Shown: positions 8,464-17,620 of the stretch, piece by piece | How the letters are laid out: each line of letters begins with the position of its first letter | Numbering within the stretch: the stretch's first letter is position 1 | NCBI RefSeq assembly: GCF_001483755.1 | Contig: NZ_LQBK01000040.1 | Span: 120,628-184,627 of the forward strand | Source: Kocuria rosea subsp. polaris | GTDB lineage: Bacteria > Actinomycetota > Actinomycetes > Actinomycetales > Micrococcaceae | Length of the DNA: 64,000 nucleotides | Direction: 5' to 3' | Position numbers and translations under genes: made by a program | The notes under the pieces: generated by a model | Database searches by the model: none | What the model was told of the DNA's origin: nothing | The model's input: the letters and a program-made list of their open reading frames with translations, nothing else

Positions 8464-9105
8464 GTGATCGAGTACGTGTCCGACCGGTGGGAGCAGATCC
8501 TCTTCTCCAGCTGGCAGCACTTCTCCCTGGTGGTCCAGTGCCTGATCCTGGCCACTGTCCTCGCCGTGGGCATCGCGGCGCTGTGCTACCGCTCGCCGCG
8601 GCTCACGACCGTGGCCAACAACGTCTCCGCCGTGGGGCTGACCATCCCGTCCTTCGCGCTCATCGGCCTGCTGATCGCCCCGCTCGGCTTCGGGGTGACG
8701 CCCGCGGTCGTGGTCGTCACCTTCTTCGCCGCCCTCCCCGTGCTGCGCAACGCGGTCGTCGGGCTGGCCGGCGTCCCGCAGGCCACCGTCGAGGCCGCGC
8801 GCGGGCTCGGCATGGGGAGGGCGGCGACCTTCCTGCGGGTGGAGCTGCCGATGGCCTGGCCGGTCATCCAGGCCGGCATGCGGGTCTCGGCGCAGATGGT
8901 GATGGGCGTGGCCGCCATCGCCGCCTACGTGCTCGGCCCCGGTCTGGGCGGGTTCATCTTCTCGGGCCTCTCGCGGCTCGGGGGCGCCAACTCCTTCGCG
9001 TCGGTCGTCACCGGCGTCGTCGCCGTCATCGTCGTCGCACTCATCCTGGACGGGCTGCTCGTGCTGCTCGGCCGACTCACCACATCGCGAGGTATCCGTG
9101 TCTGA
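8464..9105 (+). CDS. proW: Osmoprotectant-type ABC transporter permease (first)
   Basis: A 213-residue inner membrane permease with about six hydrophobic segments and the cytoplasmic coupling loop EAARGLGMGRAATFLRVELP that docks on the ATPase. It belongs to the ProW/OpuCB family, which imports glycine betaine, choline, carnitine or related quaternary amines. The GTG at 8464 has a GAGAGGTGAG ribosome site. It overlaps the ATPase gene by 8 bp and leads a four-gene operon (permease, ATPase, permease, binding protein). The gene name is a family label borrowed from proXVWZ. A CRP-type operator lies about 75 bp upstream. Confidence 0.9.
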   Translation: MIEYVSDRWEQILFSSWQHFSLVVQCLILATVLAVGIAALCYRSPRLTTVANNVSAVGLTIPSFALIGLLIAPLGFGVTPAVVVVTFFAALPVLRNAVVGLAGVPQATVEAARGLGMGRAATFLRVELPMAWPVIQAGMRVSAQMVMGVAAIAAYVLGPGLGGFIFSGLSRLGGANSFASVVTGVVAVIVVALILDGLLVLLGRLTTSRGIRV

Positions 9106-10339
9106 CTCCGTGACCACCACCAGCAACGACTCCTCCGTCACCGGGGCCCGGATCCTCCTGGAGAACGTCTCCAAGCGCTATCCCGGGCAGGCCAAGGCCG
9201 CGGTCGACGGCCTCACCCTGGAGATCCCCGCCGGCAGCATCGTCATGCTGGTGGGCCCCTCCGGGTGCGGGAAGACCACCACGCTGAAGATGATCAACCG
9301 GCTCATCGAACCCACCGACGGGCGGATCGTCATCGACGGCCAGGACGTGACCTCGATGAACGGCGACGAGCTGCGCCGCGGCATCGGCTACGTGATCCAG
9401 GCCGGCGGGCTGTTCCCGCACATGAGCGTGGCCACCAACATCGGGATGGTCCCGAAGATGCTCGGCTGGGACCGGAAGCGCATCGCCGCGCGGGTGGACG
9501 AGCTCCTCGAGCTCGTCTCCCTCGACCCCGCCGTCTACCGCGACCGGTACCCCCGGGAGCTCTCCGGCGGGCAGCAGCAGCGCGTCGGCGTGGCCCGGGC
9601 CCTGGCCGCGGACCCGCCCGTGCTGCTCATGGACGAGCCGTTCGGCGCCGTGGACCCCATCACCCGCCAGCGGCTCCAGGACGAGCTCATCAACATCCAG
9701 CACGAGCTGCAGAAGACCATCGTGTGCGTGACCCACGACTTCGACGAGGCGGTCAAGCTCGGCGACTGGATCGCGGTCTTCGACGAGGGCGCCCGGATCG
9801 TCCAGTACGACGCCCCCGAACGGATCCTGGCCGAGCCGGCCGACGAGTTCGTGGAGGACTTCATCGGCTCCGGTGCGGGCCTCAAGCAGCTCACCCTCAC
9901 CCGGGTCCGGGAGGTCGACCTCGTCCCCGCGGTGACCACCCGTCCCGGCGAGGACGTCCGGGCCGTGCTCGGACGGATCGACGAGGCGGGCACCCGGGAC
10001 GTCGTCGTCGTCGACGACCGGGACAGGCCGCTGTCCTGGGCCTCCCGCCGGCAGCTGGAGCGCTTCGACACCGTTCCCGGGGAGCGCAACGAGCGCCTGC
10101 CCCTGGTCGGCACGAGCTCCACGCTCAACGACGCGCTGGACACGATGCTCGTCTCCAGCACGGGGGCCGCCCTCGTGGTGGGGGCGCGGGACCGGTTCGA
10201 GGGCGTCATCTACGTGGAGACCGTCATGGCCGCGATCACCGAGGCCCGCCGGGCCGTGGCCGCGGAGGACGCCCCGCTCGGCCACAACACGGGCGAGATG
10301 CCCGCGGTGAGCACCACCTCGGAGGGCGGGGACCGATGA
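9098..10339 (+). CDS. proV: Osmoprotectant-type ABC transporter ATP-binding protein with CBS-like tail
   Basis: A 413-residue ATPase that powers the importer. It has Walker A (GPSGCGKTTTLKM, near residue 53), the Q-loop, the ABC signature [15 protein letters not shown] and Walker B VLLMDEPFGAVD followed by the switch histidine in VCVTHDFDEAV. After about residue 260 comes a C-terminal regulatory part with CBS-like beta strands (DVVVVDDRDRPL and AALVVGARDRFEGVI). In OpuA-type systems such domains sense ionic strength or nucleotides. The GTG at 9098 overlaps the preceding stop, and its own stop overlaps the next ATG (ATGA), so translation is coupled throughout. Confidence 0.93.
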   Translation: MSDSVTTTSNDSSVTGARILLENVSKRYPGQAKAAVDGLTLEIPAGSIVMLVGPSGCGKTTTLKMINRLIEPTDGRIVIDGQDVTSMNGDELRRGIGYVIQAGGLFPHMSVATNIGMVPKMLGWDRKRIAARVDELLELVSLDPAVYRDRYPRELSGGQQQRVGVARALAADPPVLLMDEPFGAVDPITRQRLQDELINIQHELQKTIVCVTHDFDEAVKLGDWIAVFDEGARIVQYDAPERILAEPADEFVEDFIGSGAGLKQLTLTRVREVDLVPAVTTRPGEDVRAVLGRIDEAGTRDVVVVDDRDRPLSWASRRQLERFDTVPGERNERLPLVGTSSTLNDALDTMLVSSTGAALVVGARDRFEGVIYVETVMAAITEARRAVAAEDAPLGHNTGEMPAVSTTSEGGDR

Positions 10340-11148
10340 GCACGCAGACCGAGCGCCCCGCCGCCGCGGAGCAGGACCCCGGGGACGCCCCGGAGTCCCG
10401 CCCGTCCCCGGTCGACCCGGACCAGCGCACCTGGAAGGGCCTGCTGCTGCAGCCGCTCGCGATCCTCGTGGCGCTGGGCCTGCTCGTGCTGTGGCTGTCC
10501 ACGGCGGAGCTGACGGAGACGGAGGCCGTGACCCTGAGCCCCGGGTCGCTGTGGAGCTACACCGTGGAGCACCTGCAGCTCACGGTCGTGGCCACGGTGG
10601 TGGTCCTGCTCATCGCGATCCCCGTGGGCGTCCTCCTGACCCGCAAGCCGCTGCGCTTCCTCACCGGCCCCGTGATCGCGCTGGCGAACATCGGCCAGGC
10701 CGCACCGGCGGTGGGCCTCATCGTCCTGTTCGCCTTCTGGTTCGGCTTCGGCTTCCAGGCGGCCGTGGTGGCGCTGATCGTCTACGCGATCCTGCCCGTC
10801 CTGAAGAACACCATGGTCGGCCTCGACGGCGTGGACCGCAGCCTCGTCGAGGCCGGGCGCGGCATGGGGATGAGCGCCGCCTCGGTCCTGTTCCGCGTCG
10901 AGCTGCCCCTGGCCGTGCCCGTCATGCTGGCCGGCGTGCGCACCGCCCTGATCCTGGTGGTCGGCACCGCGACCCTGGCCACGTTCGTCAACGGCGGCGG
11001 ACTCGGTCTGCTGATCACCACCGGGGTCAACCTCAACCTCGTGCGGGTGCTGATCGCCGGCTCGATCCTCGTGGCGCTGCTCGCGCTCGCCATCGACTGG
11101 ATCGGCCGCGTGGTGGAGCACGTCGCACGCCCGAAGGGACTGCGATGA
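10336..11148 (+). CDS. proZ: Osmoprotectant-type ABC transporter permease (second)
   Basis: The second permease half of the importer, 270 residues. A polar N-terminal tail of about 35 residues precedes hydrophobic segments from LLLQPLAILVALGLLVLW onward. The coupling loop is EAGRGMGMSAASVLFRVELP, nearly identical to that of the first permease, so the two pair as a heterodimer. The ATG at 10336 overlaps the ATPase stop in ATGA, and its stop overlaps the start of the binding protein in the same way. Substrate is probably a quaternary amine, as for the operon as a whole. Confidence 0.92.
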   Translation: MSTQTERPAAAEQDPGDAPESRPSPVDPDQRTWKGLLLQPLAILVALGLLVLWLSTAELTETEAVTLSPGSLWSYTVEHLQLTVVATVVVLLIAIPVGVLLTRKPLRFLTGPVIALANIGQAAPAVGLIVLFAFWFGFGFQAAVVALIVYAILPVLKNTMVGLDGVDRSLVEAGRGMGMSAASVLFRVELPLAVPVMLAGVRTALILVVGTATLATFVNGGGLGLLITTGVNLNLVRVLIAGSILVALLALAIDWIGRVVEHVARPKGLR

Positions 11149-12125
11149 GAACCTCCCGTGCCGCCGGCGGCGCCCTGCTGCTCTCCTGCGCCGGCCTGCT
11201 CCTGACCGGGTGCGGGCTCGAGCCCTCCACCGCCTACGTCCCCGCCGCCGAGCCCGGTTCCATCGAGCCCGTCGAGGGCGCCGAGGACACGGAGGTGCGG
11301 GTCACGTCCAAGAACTTCACCGAGCAGCTGATCCTCGGCAAGATCGCCGTGCTGGCCATGGAGGCCGCGGGCTTCGAGACCGAGGACATCACCAACGTGC
11401 CCGGCTCCCAGCCGGTGCGCGAGCTCATGCTCAGCGGGGACGCGGACCTCACCTACGAGTACACCGGCACGGCGTGGCTGACGTACCTGGGCAACGAGAG
11501 CGGCATCCCCGACCAGCAGGAGCAGTGGGAGGCCGTGCGGGAGGCCGACCTCGACAACGGGCTGACGTGGGGCGAGCCGGCCGCGCTGAACAACACCTAC
11601 GCCATGGCCGTGCGCTCCGAGTACGCGCAGGCCAACGGCCTGGAGACCATCTCGGACATCGCGAGCCTGCCGCGGGCGGAGCGCACGTTCTGCGTCGAGT
11701 CCGAGTTCAACTCCCGCAGCGACGGGCTCACGCCCCTGCTCGCCCACTACGGCCTGGACCGCGGCAGCGAGGTGCCGGAGGACAACATCGGCATCTACGA
11801 CACCGGCGCCATCTACTCGGCCACGGACGACGGGGAGTGCAACTTCGGGGAGGTCTTCTCGACGGACGGCCGGATCCCCGCCCTGGACCTGACCGTGCTC
11901 GAGGACGACCGGCAGTTCTTCCCCGCCTACAACGCCGCACCGGTGTACAACACCGAGCTGCTGGAGGAGTTCCCCGGGATGACGGAGGTCATGGAGCCCA
12001 TCTCCGCGGCGCTCACCGACGACGTGATGCAGGAGCTCAACCGGCAGGTGGACGTCGAGGGGCGGGACCCGGCCGACGTCGCCTACGAGTGGATGATCTC
12101 CGAGGGGTTCATCGTCGAGCCCTGA
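11145..12125 (+). CDS. proX: Osmoprotectant-binding lipoprotein of the ABC importer
   Basis: A 326-residue lipoprotein that captures substrate outside the membrane. The signal peptide ends in the lipobox LLTGC (Cys near residue 22). The mature domain has the ProX/OpuCC pattern: VRVTSKNFTEQLILGKI, then LTYEYTGTAWLTYLG and NNTYAMAVRSEYA. Family members bind glycine betaine, choline or carnitine in a box of aromatic residues; ergothioneine has also been shown for some relatives, so the ligand should be tested. Its 3' end overlaps the convergent SatD-like gene by 43 bp. Confidence 0.93.
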   Translation: MRTSRAAGGALLLSCAGLLLTGCGLEPSTAYVPAAEPGSIEPVEGAEDTEVRVTSKNFTEQLILGKIAVLAMEAAGFETEDITNVPGSQPVRELMLSGDADLTYEYTGTAWLTYLGNESGIPDQQEQWEAVREADLDNGLTWGEPAALNNTYAMAVRSEYAQANGLETISDIASLPRAERTFCVESEFNSRSDGLTPLLAHYGLDRGSEVPEDNIGIYDTGAIYSATDDGECNFGEVFSTDGRIPALDLTVLEDDRQFFPAYNAAPVYNTELLEEFPGMTEVMEPISAALTDDVMQELNRQVDVEGRDPADVAYEWMISEGFIVEP

Positions 12126-12757
12126 GCCCCGCCGCCGGCCGGTGCGTCCCGGGCCGGCTCGCACAGGCCCAGCAGCCGGGCCGCCGCGGGGCGGGCGTCC
12201 CACTCCTCCTGCCACAGCGAGCGCGCCACCGCCTTGGAGACGGCCTGCGGGGAGATGCCGAGCTCCGCGGCCACGACCTTCTGCTGGCCGCGGGCCCCGG
12301 GCACGAGCAGGTCCACCACGCGCCACTCGGCGTCGCTGCGCTCCGCCACGATCCGGCCCAGCAGCCGCAGCACGGCCTGTGCCTGCGCCGCGGCCGGACC
12401 GTCGTCGGCGGCCACGTGCACGGGCACCCGCCCGCCGGGACCCCCGGCGGCCTCCGCGGCGCGGCGGCCGTGCACGGTCCCGGGGCCGTCGGCGCGCAGG
12501 CCCGTCCGGCCCTCCGGGTCGGTCGCGGTCTCGAGGCGGACCGGCCCCACCCCGATCCCCGCGCTCCAGGCCCCGCCGCGCAGCCCGGCGAGCACGGCCT
12601 CGACCGCGGCGCCGGGATCGGCGGTGATGCCCTGGACCGCGTGCGCCCGGGCACGCTGGAACGGCACCACGGTCCCGAGGTCCGCCAAACGGCGCAGGAG
12701 GCCCGGCACGAGGTCGCCCGCCTCGCGGCGGCGCTGCTCCAGGGTCACGACGTACAC
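12083..12757 (-). CDS. SatD-family protein with C-terminal helix-turn-helix
   Basis: A 224-residue cytoplasmic protein of uncertain role. The start resembles SatD-like proteins (YVVTLEQRRREAGDLV). The C-terminal third carries a helix-turn-helix (GQQKVVAAELGISPQAVSKAVARSLW), so it may bind DNA. Two starts are possible: GTG at 12775 and GTG at 12757. I chose 12757 because GATACT sits exactly 6 nt upstream, as at other leaderless genes in this window, and because the SatD-like fold begins there. It converges with and overlaps the proX 3' end by 43 bp. The SatD assignment is by eye and moderate. Confidence 0.7.
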   Translation of the reverse strand: MYVVTLEQRRREAGDLVPGLLRRLADLGTVVPFQRARAHAVQGITADPGAAVEAVLAGLRGGAWSAGIGVGPVRLETATDPEGRTGLRADGPGTVHGRRAAEAAGGPGGRVPVHVAADDGPAAAQAQAVLRLLGRIVAERSDAEWRVVDLLVPGARGQQKVVAAELGISPQAVSKAVARSLWQEEWDARPAAARLLGLCEPARDAPAGGGAQGSTMNPSEIIHS

Positions 12758-12809
12758 GGTCCCAGTATCGGGCACGGAGGCCGCCGGGGAGCGGGGGCGC
12801 GGCCGGGAC

Positions 12810-13472
12810 TCACTCCCAGAACCGCGGTTCGATGTCGACGCCCTGCACGATGAGCTCGTCCTCCAGGGGCTCCCGGCACATCACCGGCAGGCGCAGGCAG
12901 CCGATCCGGTCGTCCGGGCCGAAGTAGGCGGTGAGCCGGTCGAAGCCCAGCCGGAACCCCGCCAGCTCCTTGGCCGTGGCGGCGACCTCGGCCAGGTCGG
13001 CGTCGGAGCCGAGCACCCAGAAGGAGTCCGGGTCGGTCAGCTGGAGCAGTCCCACGGGCGCCCCGGCGTCGTTGTTCTCGGTGCCCGCCCAGCCCGGCGC
13101 CCGCAGCCACCCGCCCGGGGCCGCCGCGCCCAGCGCCGGCGCCACGGGATCGTACTCCCACGCCCGGGCCCGCTGCAGCCACCCCGGCGGGACCGGGAGG
13201 TAGAGCGGGCCGTCGAGGTCCACGGGCCACCGGGCGGCGGCGAACGCCCCGGCGTCCACGCGGTCCCAGAACTGCTCGGCGGTGAGGTCGGTGCCCACGC
13301 TGTTGAGCGCCGCCCCGGGATCCTCCGCCCGCATGCCGTGCCAGTAGGTGGGGCGGGTCGGGACGTCGGCGCGGCGCAGCAGGGCGTCCAGCTCCTCCAG
13401 GTGGGCCGGCTCCCCGAGCACCACCGTCCTGGACTCGAAGTGCAGGACGTAGGGCACGCGCTCGGGGCTCAC
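12810..13472 (-). CDS. Unknown protein, translationally coupled to the RecB-like nuclease
   Basis: A 220-residue soluble protein I do not recognise (starts MSPERVPYVLHFESRTVVLGEP, ends near LIVQGVDIEPRFWE). It is rich in Trp, Asp and Pro and has no membrane segment, signal peptide or obvious catalytic motif. The GTG at 13472 overlaps the stop of the upstream nuclease-helicase gene in the four bases GTGA, so it must be made from the same message and in matched amounts. That suggests a partner or accessory role for the nuclease-helicase, but nothing in the sequence shows what it does. Confidence 0.8.
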   Translation of the reverse strand: MSPERVPYVLHFESRTVVLGEPAHLEELDALLRRADVPTRPTYWHGMRAEDPGAALNSVGTDLTAEQFWDRVDAGAFAAARWPVDLDGPLYLPVPPGWLQRARAWEYDPVAPALGAAAPGGWLRAPGWAGTENNDAGAPVGLLQLTDPDSFWVLGSDADLAEVAATAKELAGFRLGFDRLTAYFGPDDRIGCLRLPVMCREPLEDELIVQGVDIEPRFWE

Positions 13473-16400
13473 GGCAGCCCCGCGGACCGTCCGCGGCGGC
13501 ACAGCCGCGTGAAGCGGCCGAGCACCTGCAGCGCCTCCGGGGTGGCGGGCAGGTAGTCCGTCAGGGCGGGGGAGCGCACCAGGACGGCGCACCACTGTCC
13601 CCGGGAGACCGCCACGTTGAGCCGGTTGGGGGAGAGCAGGAACTCCATGCCGCGCGGGCCGTCGGCGGCGGAGGCGGCCATCGACACGATCACCACGGGG
13701 GCCTCCTGGCCCTGGAACCGGTCGACGGTGCCCACGCGGACCCCGCCGCCCTCCTCGTCCCGCAGCCCCGCGTCGGCGAGCGCGCGGCCGATCAGCTCGA
13801 CCTGGGCGTTGTACGCGGCCACCACGAGGACGTCCTCGGGCGTCAGCGCCGCGGGGAGGGCGTCCGGGCCGGAGCGCCACGGGGTGCCGACGAACTCGTG
13901 GGCCAGCTCCACGACGCGCCGGGCCTCCTCGGGCGAGGCCGTGCGGTTGCCGGTGTGCTCGACGTAGCAGGTGCGCAGGCCCGGGGCCACGCCGGTGAGC
14001 TCGCGCCGGCCGGCGGCCGGCGCGGAGCCGAGCCGGCCCGCGTAGGACAGCTCGGAGACCGGCTCGCACAGGGCCGGGTGCATCCGCCAGGTGCGGTCCA
14101 GGAAGTAGCCGTGCTCGGCGGGCAGGGTGGGCGATCCGCGGGAGAGCCAGCCCAGCGCCGACTCGTCCACGGGCAGGGGGTGGGTGCCCTGCGAGACCTG
14201 CGGCAGCTGCTGGGGGTCGCCCAGCAGCAGCAGGCGCCGCGCGGCGCGGGACACGGCCAGGGTGTTGGCCAGCGAGTACTGCCCGGCCTCGTCGACGACG
14301 AGCAGGTCCAGGGCCTCGTCCTCGAGGTTCCGGGCACTGGAGAAGTCCCACGCGGTGCCGCCCAGCACGGCGCCGCCGTCCGCGAGGAACGCGGCGAAGT
14401 CCTTGCCCTGCACCTCGCGCCACGGGACCTCCCGGTCCGCGGGCCGGGCGGCGGACGGCTTCTTGCCGACGCGCTCCGGGGCGACCCCGCCCTTCTCGAG
14501 CACCCCGGTGAGGAGGTTCTCGACGACGGCGTGGGACTGCGCCACCACGCCGATCCGCCAGCCGGCCGCCACGAGCCGGCCGATGACGTGGGAGCCGAGG
14601 AACGTCTTGCCGCTGCCCGGCGGGCCCTGCACGGCCAGGAAGCTGCGGTCGAGGGAGCGCAGGGCCCGCACCACCGCGTCGATCGTGCCGTCGGGGCCCT
14701 CGTGCGGGCGGGGCAGGGGGCCGCCGTCCCCCGGCCGCGGCGCCCGGCGCCGGAGCAGCTCGAGGCCCGGCTGCCCGGGCAGGTCCGGCAGGGCGTCGGC
14801 CGTGCGCCCGGCGAGGTCCTGCAACGACTCCTCGAGGGAGCGCGTGGCGATCGGCTGTGCCGGGCCCAGCGCCATCGGCAGCTCCGCCCAGGGCTCGGGG
14901 GCCGGGCCGTCCCTGGGCTTCCTCAGCCGCTCCCGCACCGTGAGCACGGCCGTGCCGTCCTCGTGCTCGTCGAGCTCCTCGAGCGCGGCCGTCCAGTCCC
15001 CGGCGCGGCCGCTGCCGCGCGCTCCGGCGTCCTCGGCCAGGTGCGCGGGCACGGGCGTCCCGTACATCAGGAACAGCCCGGCGTCGCCCGGTCTCGCCGT
15101 CGAGCCCTCCCCGAAGCGGCCGGCGAGGCGCAGGAGGCGGGTGGGGGCGGTGCCGCGGCGCTTGGCCGGGTCCTGCGCCCAGTCCTCGAGCACCTCCGCG
15201 CGCTGGACCACGAACACGTCGCGGGTGTCCTCCCAGTCCTCGACGGGGCCCTCCAGTCGGTCGAAGTGGGACCACCAGTACTGCTTGCGCTCGCGCCGGT
15301 GGTAGCCGGTGGCCGAGGCGACCATCGCGACGGCCGTGCGCTCCTCCTCCGTCAGGGCGTCCCGGGTCCCCGGGTCCGCCAGGTGCTCGTGCAGGCGCTG
15401 CTCGGCGCCGGTCGCCGCCGCGCCCGGCAGCTCCTCGGCCGGCCCGAGCCGGCCCTGGGCGGGGCGCGGCGGGTGGTCCGCCGGGTCCGGGGAGATCCCG
15501 GCGAGGCCCAGCAGCCAGTCCCGCAGCCGCAGGGTCGAGAGGCAGTCGTACTCGTTGTAGTCGGCGATCCCGGCCAGCAGCCGCTGCGCGGCGTCCTCCC
15601 GCCCGGCCTCCCGGGCCGCGCACCAGTCGGCGTAGGCCACCACCGACGCCCCGGCGTCCACGACGTCCCCGGTGCGCAGGTGCTCGCCCATGTAGAGCGG
15701 CTCCAGCTTCTTGATGGAGTACGAGCTCTCGGACAGCCGCAGGCTGCCCCGCACGGTGTCGTAGAGGTCCACCAGGACGTTCTCGCGCAGCAGCTCGTCC
15801 ACGGCGTCCTCGCCCACCGCGTGCACGAGCGAGAGCCGGCGCAGGGCGGCCTTCTCGTAGTCGGCGTAGTGGTACACGTGCATGCCGGGGAAGCGGGCGC
15901 GGCGCTCGGCCACGTAGTCCAGGAACGCCCGCAGCGCCTCCCGCTCCTCGGCCCGGGAGTGCGCCCAGAACGGCCGGAAGACGGGGGCGGCGCCGGGGGC
16001 GGGCGGCTGCTCGACGACGCCGAAGAGGTACTCGAGCCCCCAGGACGTCGGGTCGTCGGGGTCCTGCCACAGCGGGTCGCCCTCGAAGTCGAAGAACACG
16101 TCCCCGGGGTCGGGGGCGGGCAGCCGCCGCACCGGCTCGGTGGCCGTGACCCGGTAGGCGACCCGGCGGGTGCCCCCGTCCTTCGGGTACTCCACCGCGC
16201 CGTCCTCCCCGCCCCGGCCGGTCTGCATGGCGGCCTGGTCCCGCAGCCGCCGCACCGCGGCGGGGAGCCCCCGGTCCGGCAGCGCCGCGAGCTCGTCGAC
16301 GGTGCGCACCCCGTGCCGGTCGCGCAGCGTGCGGCGCATCCGCACGGACAGGCCCGCCGTCAGCAGCAGGTCCCGGTGCCCGGCCACGGCCCGGGCGCAG

Positions 16401-17098
16401 TGCTCGCACCGGCCGCAGCGGGCGACGTCGTCGTCCTGCCAGTCCACGGGGCCCGTCCGCTCCCGGTGCGCGGCGGCGGCCGCGACGAACCGCTCCCGGC
16501 GCTCGCGGTAGACCGCCAGGTGCTCGGAGACGGGGAAGACCGCCTCCCGCTGGTCGCCGAGGACCAGGGTGACCTCGGGTGCCACGTCCACCCCGGCCCG
16601 TTCGAGCTGGTCGGCGTAGGCGGCGAGCTGGAGCAGGGCGGTGACCTTGGCGTGCCGGGCGAGCTTCGTGTCGTGCACCGCGTACGCGCCGTCCGGGCGG
16701 CGGACGAGGAAGTCGGCGCGGCCGTGGAAGGCGCCGTCGAAGAAGGAGGCCTGGAAGACCACGTCGGCGCCGGCGCGCAGGGCGCCCAGGGACTCGGCGT
16801 GCTTGGCCGTCAGCTCGTCCCGGTCCATCCGCCGGGCCGGCTCGACCTCGTGCACGCCCCGTCCGGTCGCCCCGTCCCAGGGGCCGAACGTCTCCAGGTG
16901 GCGGGCCAGGACCCGGAGCTCGTGGGCGTCGCCCAGCTCGGCCGTGCGGGCGAGCATCGCGTCCCGCTCCGGGGTCCGCCGGGGCGCCCGGCCCAGCTTC
17001 TCGTCCAGGACGCACAGGCTCGCGTAGGGGCACTCGGCCGCGCGCACCAGGTCGCTCGCGGAGAAGACGAGGTCCGCCTCGGGGCCCAGCAGGAACAT
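13469..17098 (-). CDS. TM0106-type RecB-like nuclease fused to an SF1 helicase
   Basis: A 1209-residue DNA-processing enzyme. Residues 1-240 form a RecB/Cas4-type nuclease: H100, D129, D143-x-K145 and Q157-x3-Y161 match the catalytic motifs. C23 or C29 plus C228, C231 and C234 have the spacing of an AddB/Cas4-type 4Fe-4S cluster. The middle holds an RNase-H-like segment (DPGDVFFDFEGDPL). The C-terminal half is an SF1 helicase: Walker A VQGPPGSGKTFLG, DEAG box LLVVDEAGQYS, LLLGDPQQLPQ, and GTVDRFQGQEAPVVIVSM. Start 17098 was preferred to 17104 because GGAAGG lies 6 nt upstream. Likely role: nucleolytic repair or defence; the substrate is unknown. Confidence 0.9.
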   Translation of the reverse strand: MFLLGPEADLVFSASDLVRAAECPYASLCVLDEKLGRAPRRTPERDAMLARTAELGDAHELRVLARHLETFGPWDGATGRGVHEVEPARRMDRDELTAKHAESLGALRAGADVVFQASFFDGAFHGRADFLVRRPDGAYAVHDTKLARHAKVTALLQLAAYADQLERAGVDVAPEVTLVLGDQREAVFPVSEHLAVYRERRERFVAAAAAHRERTGPVDWQDDDVARCGRCEHCARAVAGHRDLLLTAGLSVRMRRTLRDRHGVRTVDELAALPDRGLPAAVRRLRDQAAMQTGRGGEDGAVEYPKDGGTRRVAYRVTATEPVRRLPAPDPGDVFFDFEGDPLWQDPDDPTSWGLEYLFGVVEQPPAPGAAPVFRPFWAHSRAEEREALRAFLDYVAERRARFPGMHVYHYADYEKAALRRLSLVHAVGEDAVDELLRENVLVDLYDTVRGSLRLSESSYSIKKLEPLYMGEHLRTGDVVDAGASVVAYADWCAAREAGREDAAQRLLAGIADYNEYDCLSTLRLRDWLLGLAGISPDPADHPPRPAQGRLGPAEELPGAAATGAEQRLHEHLADPGTRDALTEEERTAVAMVASATGYHRRERKQYWWSHFDRLEGPVEDWEDTRDVFVVQRAEVLEDWAQDPAKRRGTAPTRLLRLAGRFGEGSTARPGDAGLFLMYGTPVPAHLAEDAGARGSGRAGDWTAALEELDEHEDGTAVLTVRERLRKPRDGPAPEPWAELPMALGPAQPIATRSLEESLQDLAGRTADALPDLPGQPGLELLRRRAPRPGDGGPLPRPHEGPDGTIDAVVRALRSLDRSFLAVQGPPGSGKTFLGSHVIGRLVAAGWRIGVVAQSHAVVENLLTGVLEKGGVAPERVGKKPSAARPADREVPWREVQGKDFAAFLADGGAVLGGTAWDFSSARNLEDEALDLLVVDEAGQYSLANTLAVSRAARRLLLLGDPQQLPQVSQGTHPLPVDESALGWLSRGSPTLPAEHGYFLDRTWRMHPALCEPVSELSYAGRLGSAPAAGRRELTGVAPGLRTCYVEHTGNRTASPEEARRVVELAHEFVGTPWRSGPDALPAALTPEDVLVVAAYNAQVELIGRALADAGLRDEEGGGVRVGTVDRFQGQEAPVVIVSMAASAADGPRGMEFLLSPNRLNVAVSRGQWCAVLVRSPALTDYLPATPEALQVLGRFTRLCRRGRSAGLP

Positions 17099-17620
17099 GC
17101 GCATCCTTCCGACGGCGCCGGGTCCGTCCCGGCTCCGGGTCCATCGAACCACAGGGACCGGACGTCACAAGGAGGAGGGGAGGACAGCGAGAACGGACGG
17201 GGCAAGGGCGGGGAGGGCAGCAGAAGGGGACGAGCGGGGAGGGGACAGGTGAGGAGGAGAAAGGGTGACGAGGATCGGCCGGCAGGTCCGAGGGACCTGC
17301 CGGCCGCCGACTCCCGGCGGACCGGCTGCCGGCCCGCCGGGATGGACCGGGAGAGATCGATGGGATGCGGCGCGGGTGGGGGGACCCCCGCCGCCACCGG
17401 GCACCTCGCGGGTGCGCTCCGGCGACCTCGATCCCGGTCGGCGGCCCGGATGCCGATGGGGGGATGCATCCCGGGGCCGTCGGGCCGGCTGAGCCGGCCG
17501 CCTCCAATATAACGAAAATCATGGATTCTCTGTAGGGTGCCCGTCACTTCCGCGCGCGCCGGGCACGCGCAGGGGCCGGGGACCGTCCGGTCCCCGGCCC
17601 CCGCCGTCGCGCCCGTCCGC
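17099..17620 (-). promoter_or_regulatory. Long, structured C-rich leader upstream of the nuclease-helicase
   Basis: A 522-bp gap without a credible gene. Read on the minus strand it holds an AT-rich island (17505-17535) with TATATT as a possible -10, then GC-rich sequence. Next comes a perfect 14-bp hairpin with a 3-nt loop (17276-17289 with 17293-17306), and then about 110 nt of almost pure C and T (17165-17275) with few G. C-rich, G-poor unpaired RNA is what Rho binds, so this may be a Rho-dependent terminator for ppa or an attenuator for the nuclease gene. Confidence 0.45.
17276..17306 (-). terminator. 14-bp perfect hairpin before a pyrimidine tract
   Basis: Stem 17276-17289 pairs perfectly with 17293-17306 around the loop GAG (CTC on the minus strand). 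It lies 315 bp downstream of the ppa stop. The following minus-strand RNA is C/T-rich rather than a T-run. Confidence 0.5.

Noticed and set aside
13473-17522. Minus-strand extension upstream of the 220-residue unknown protein
   Set aside because: It lies in another frame of the nuclease-helicase and has Arg/Gly/Pro-rich shadow composition.
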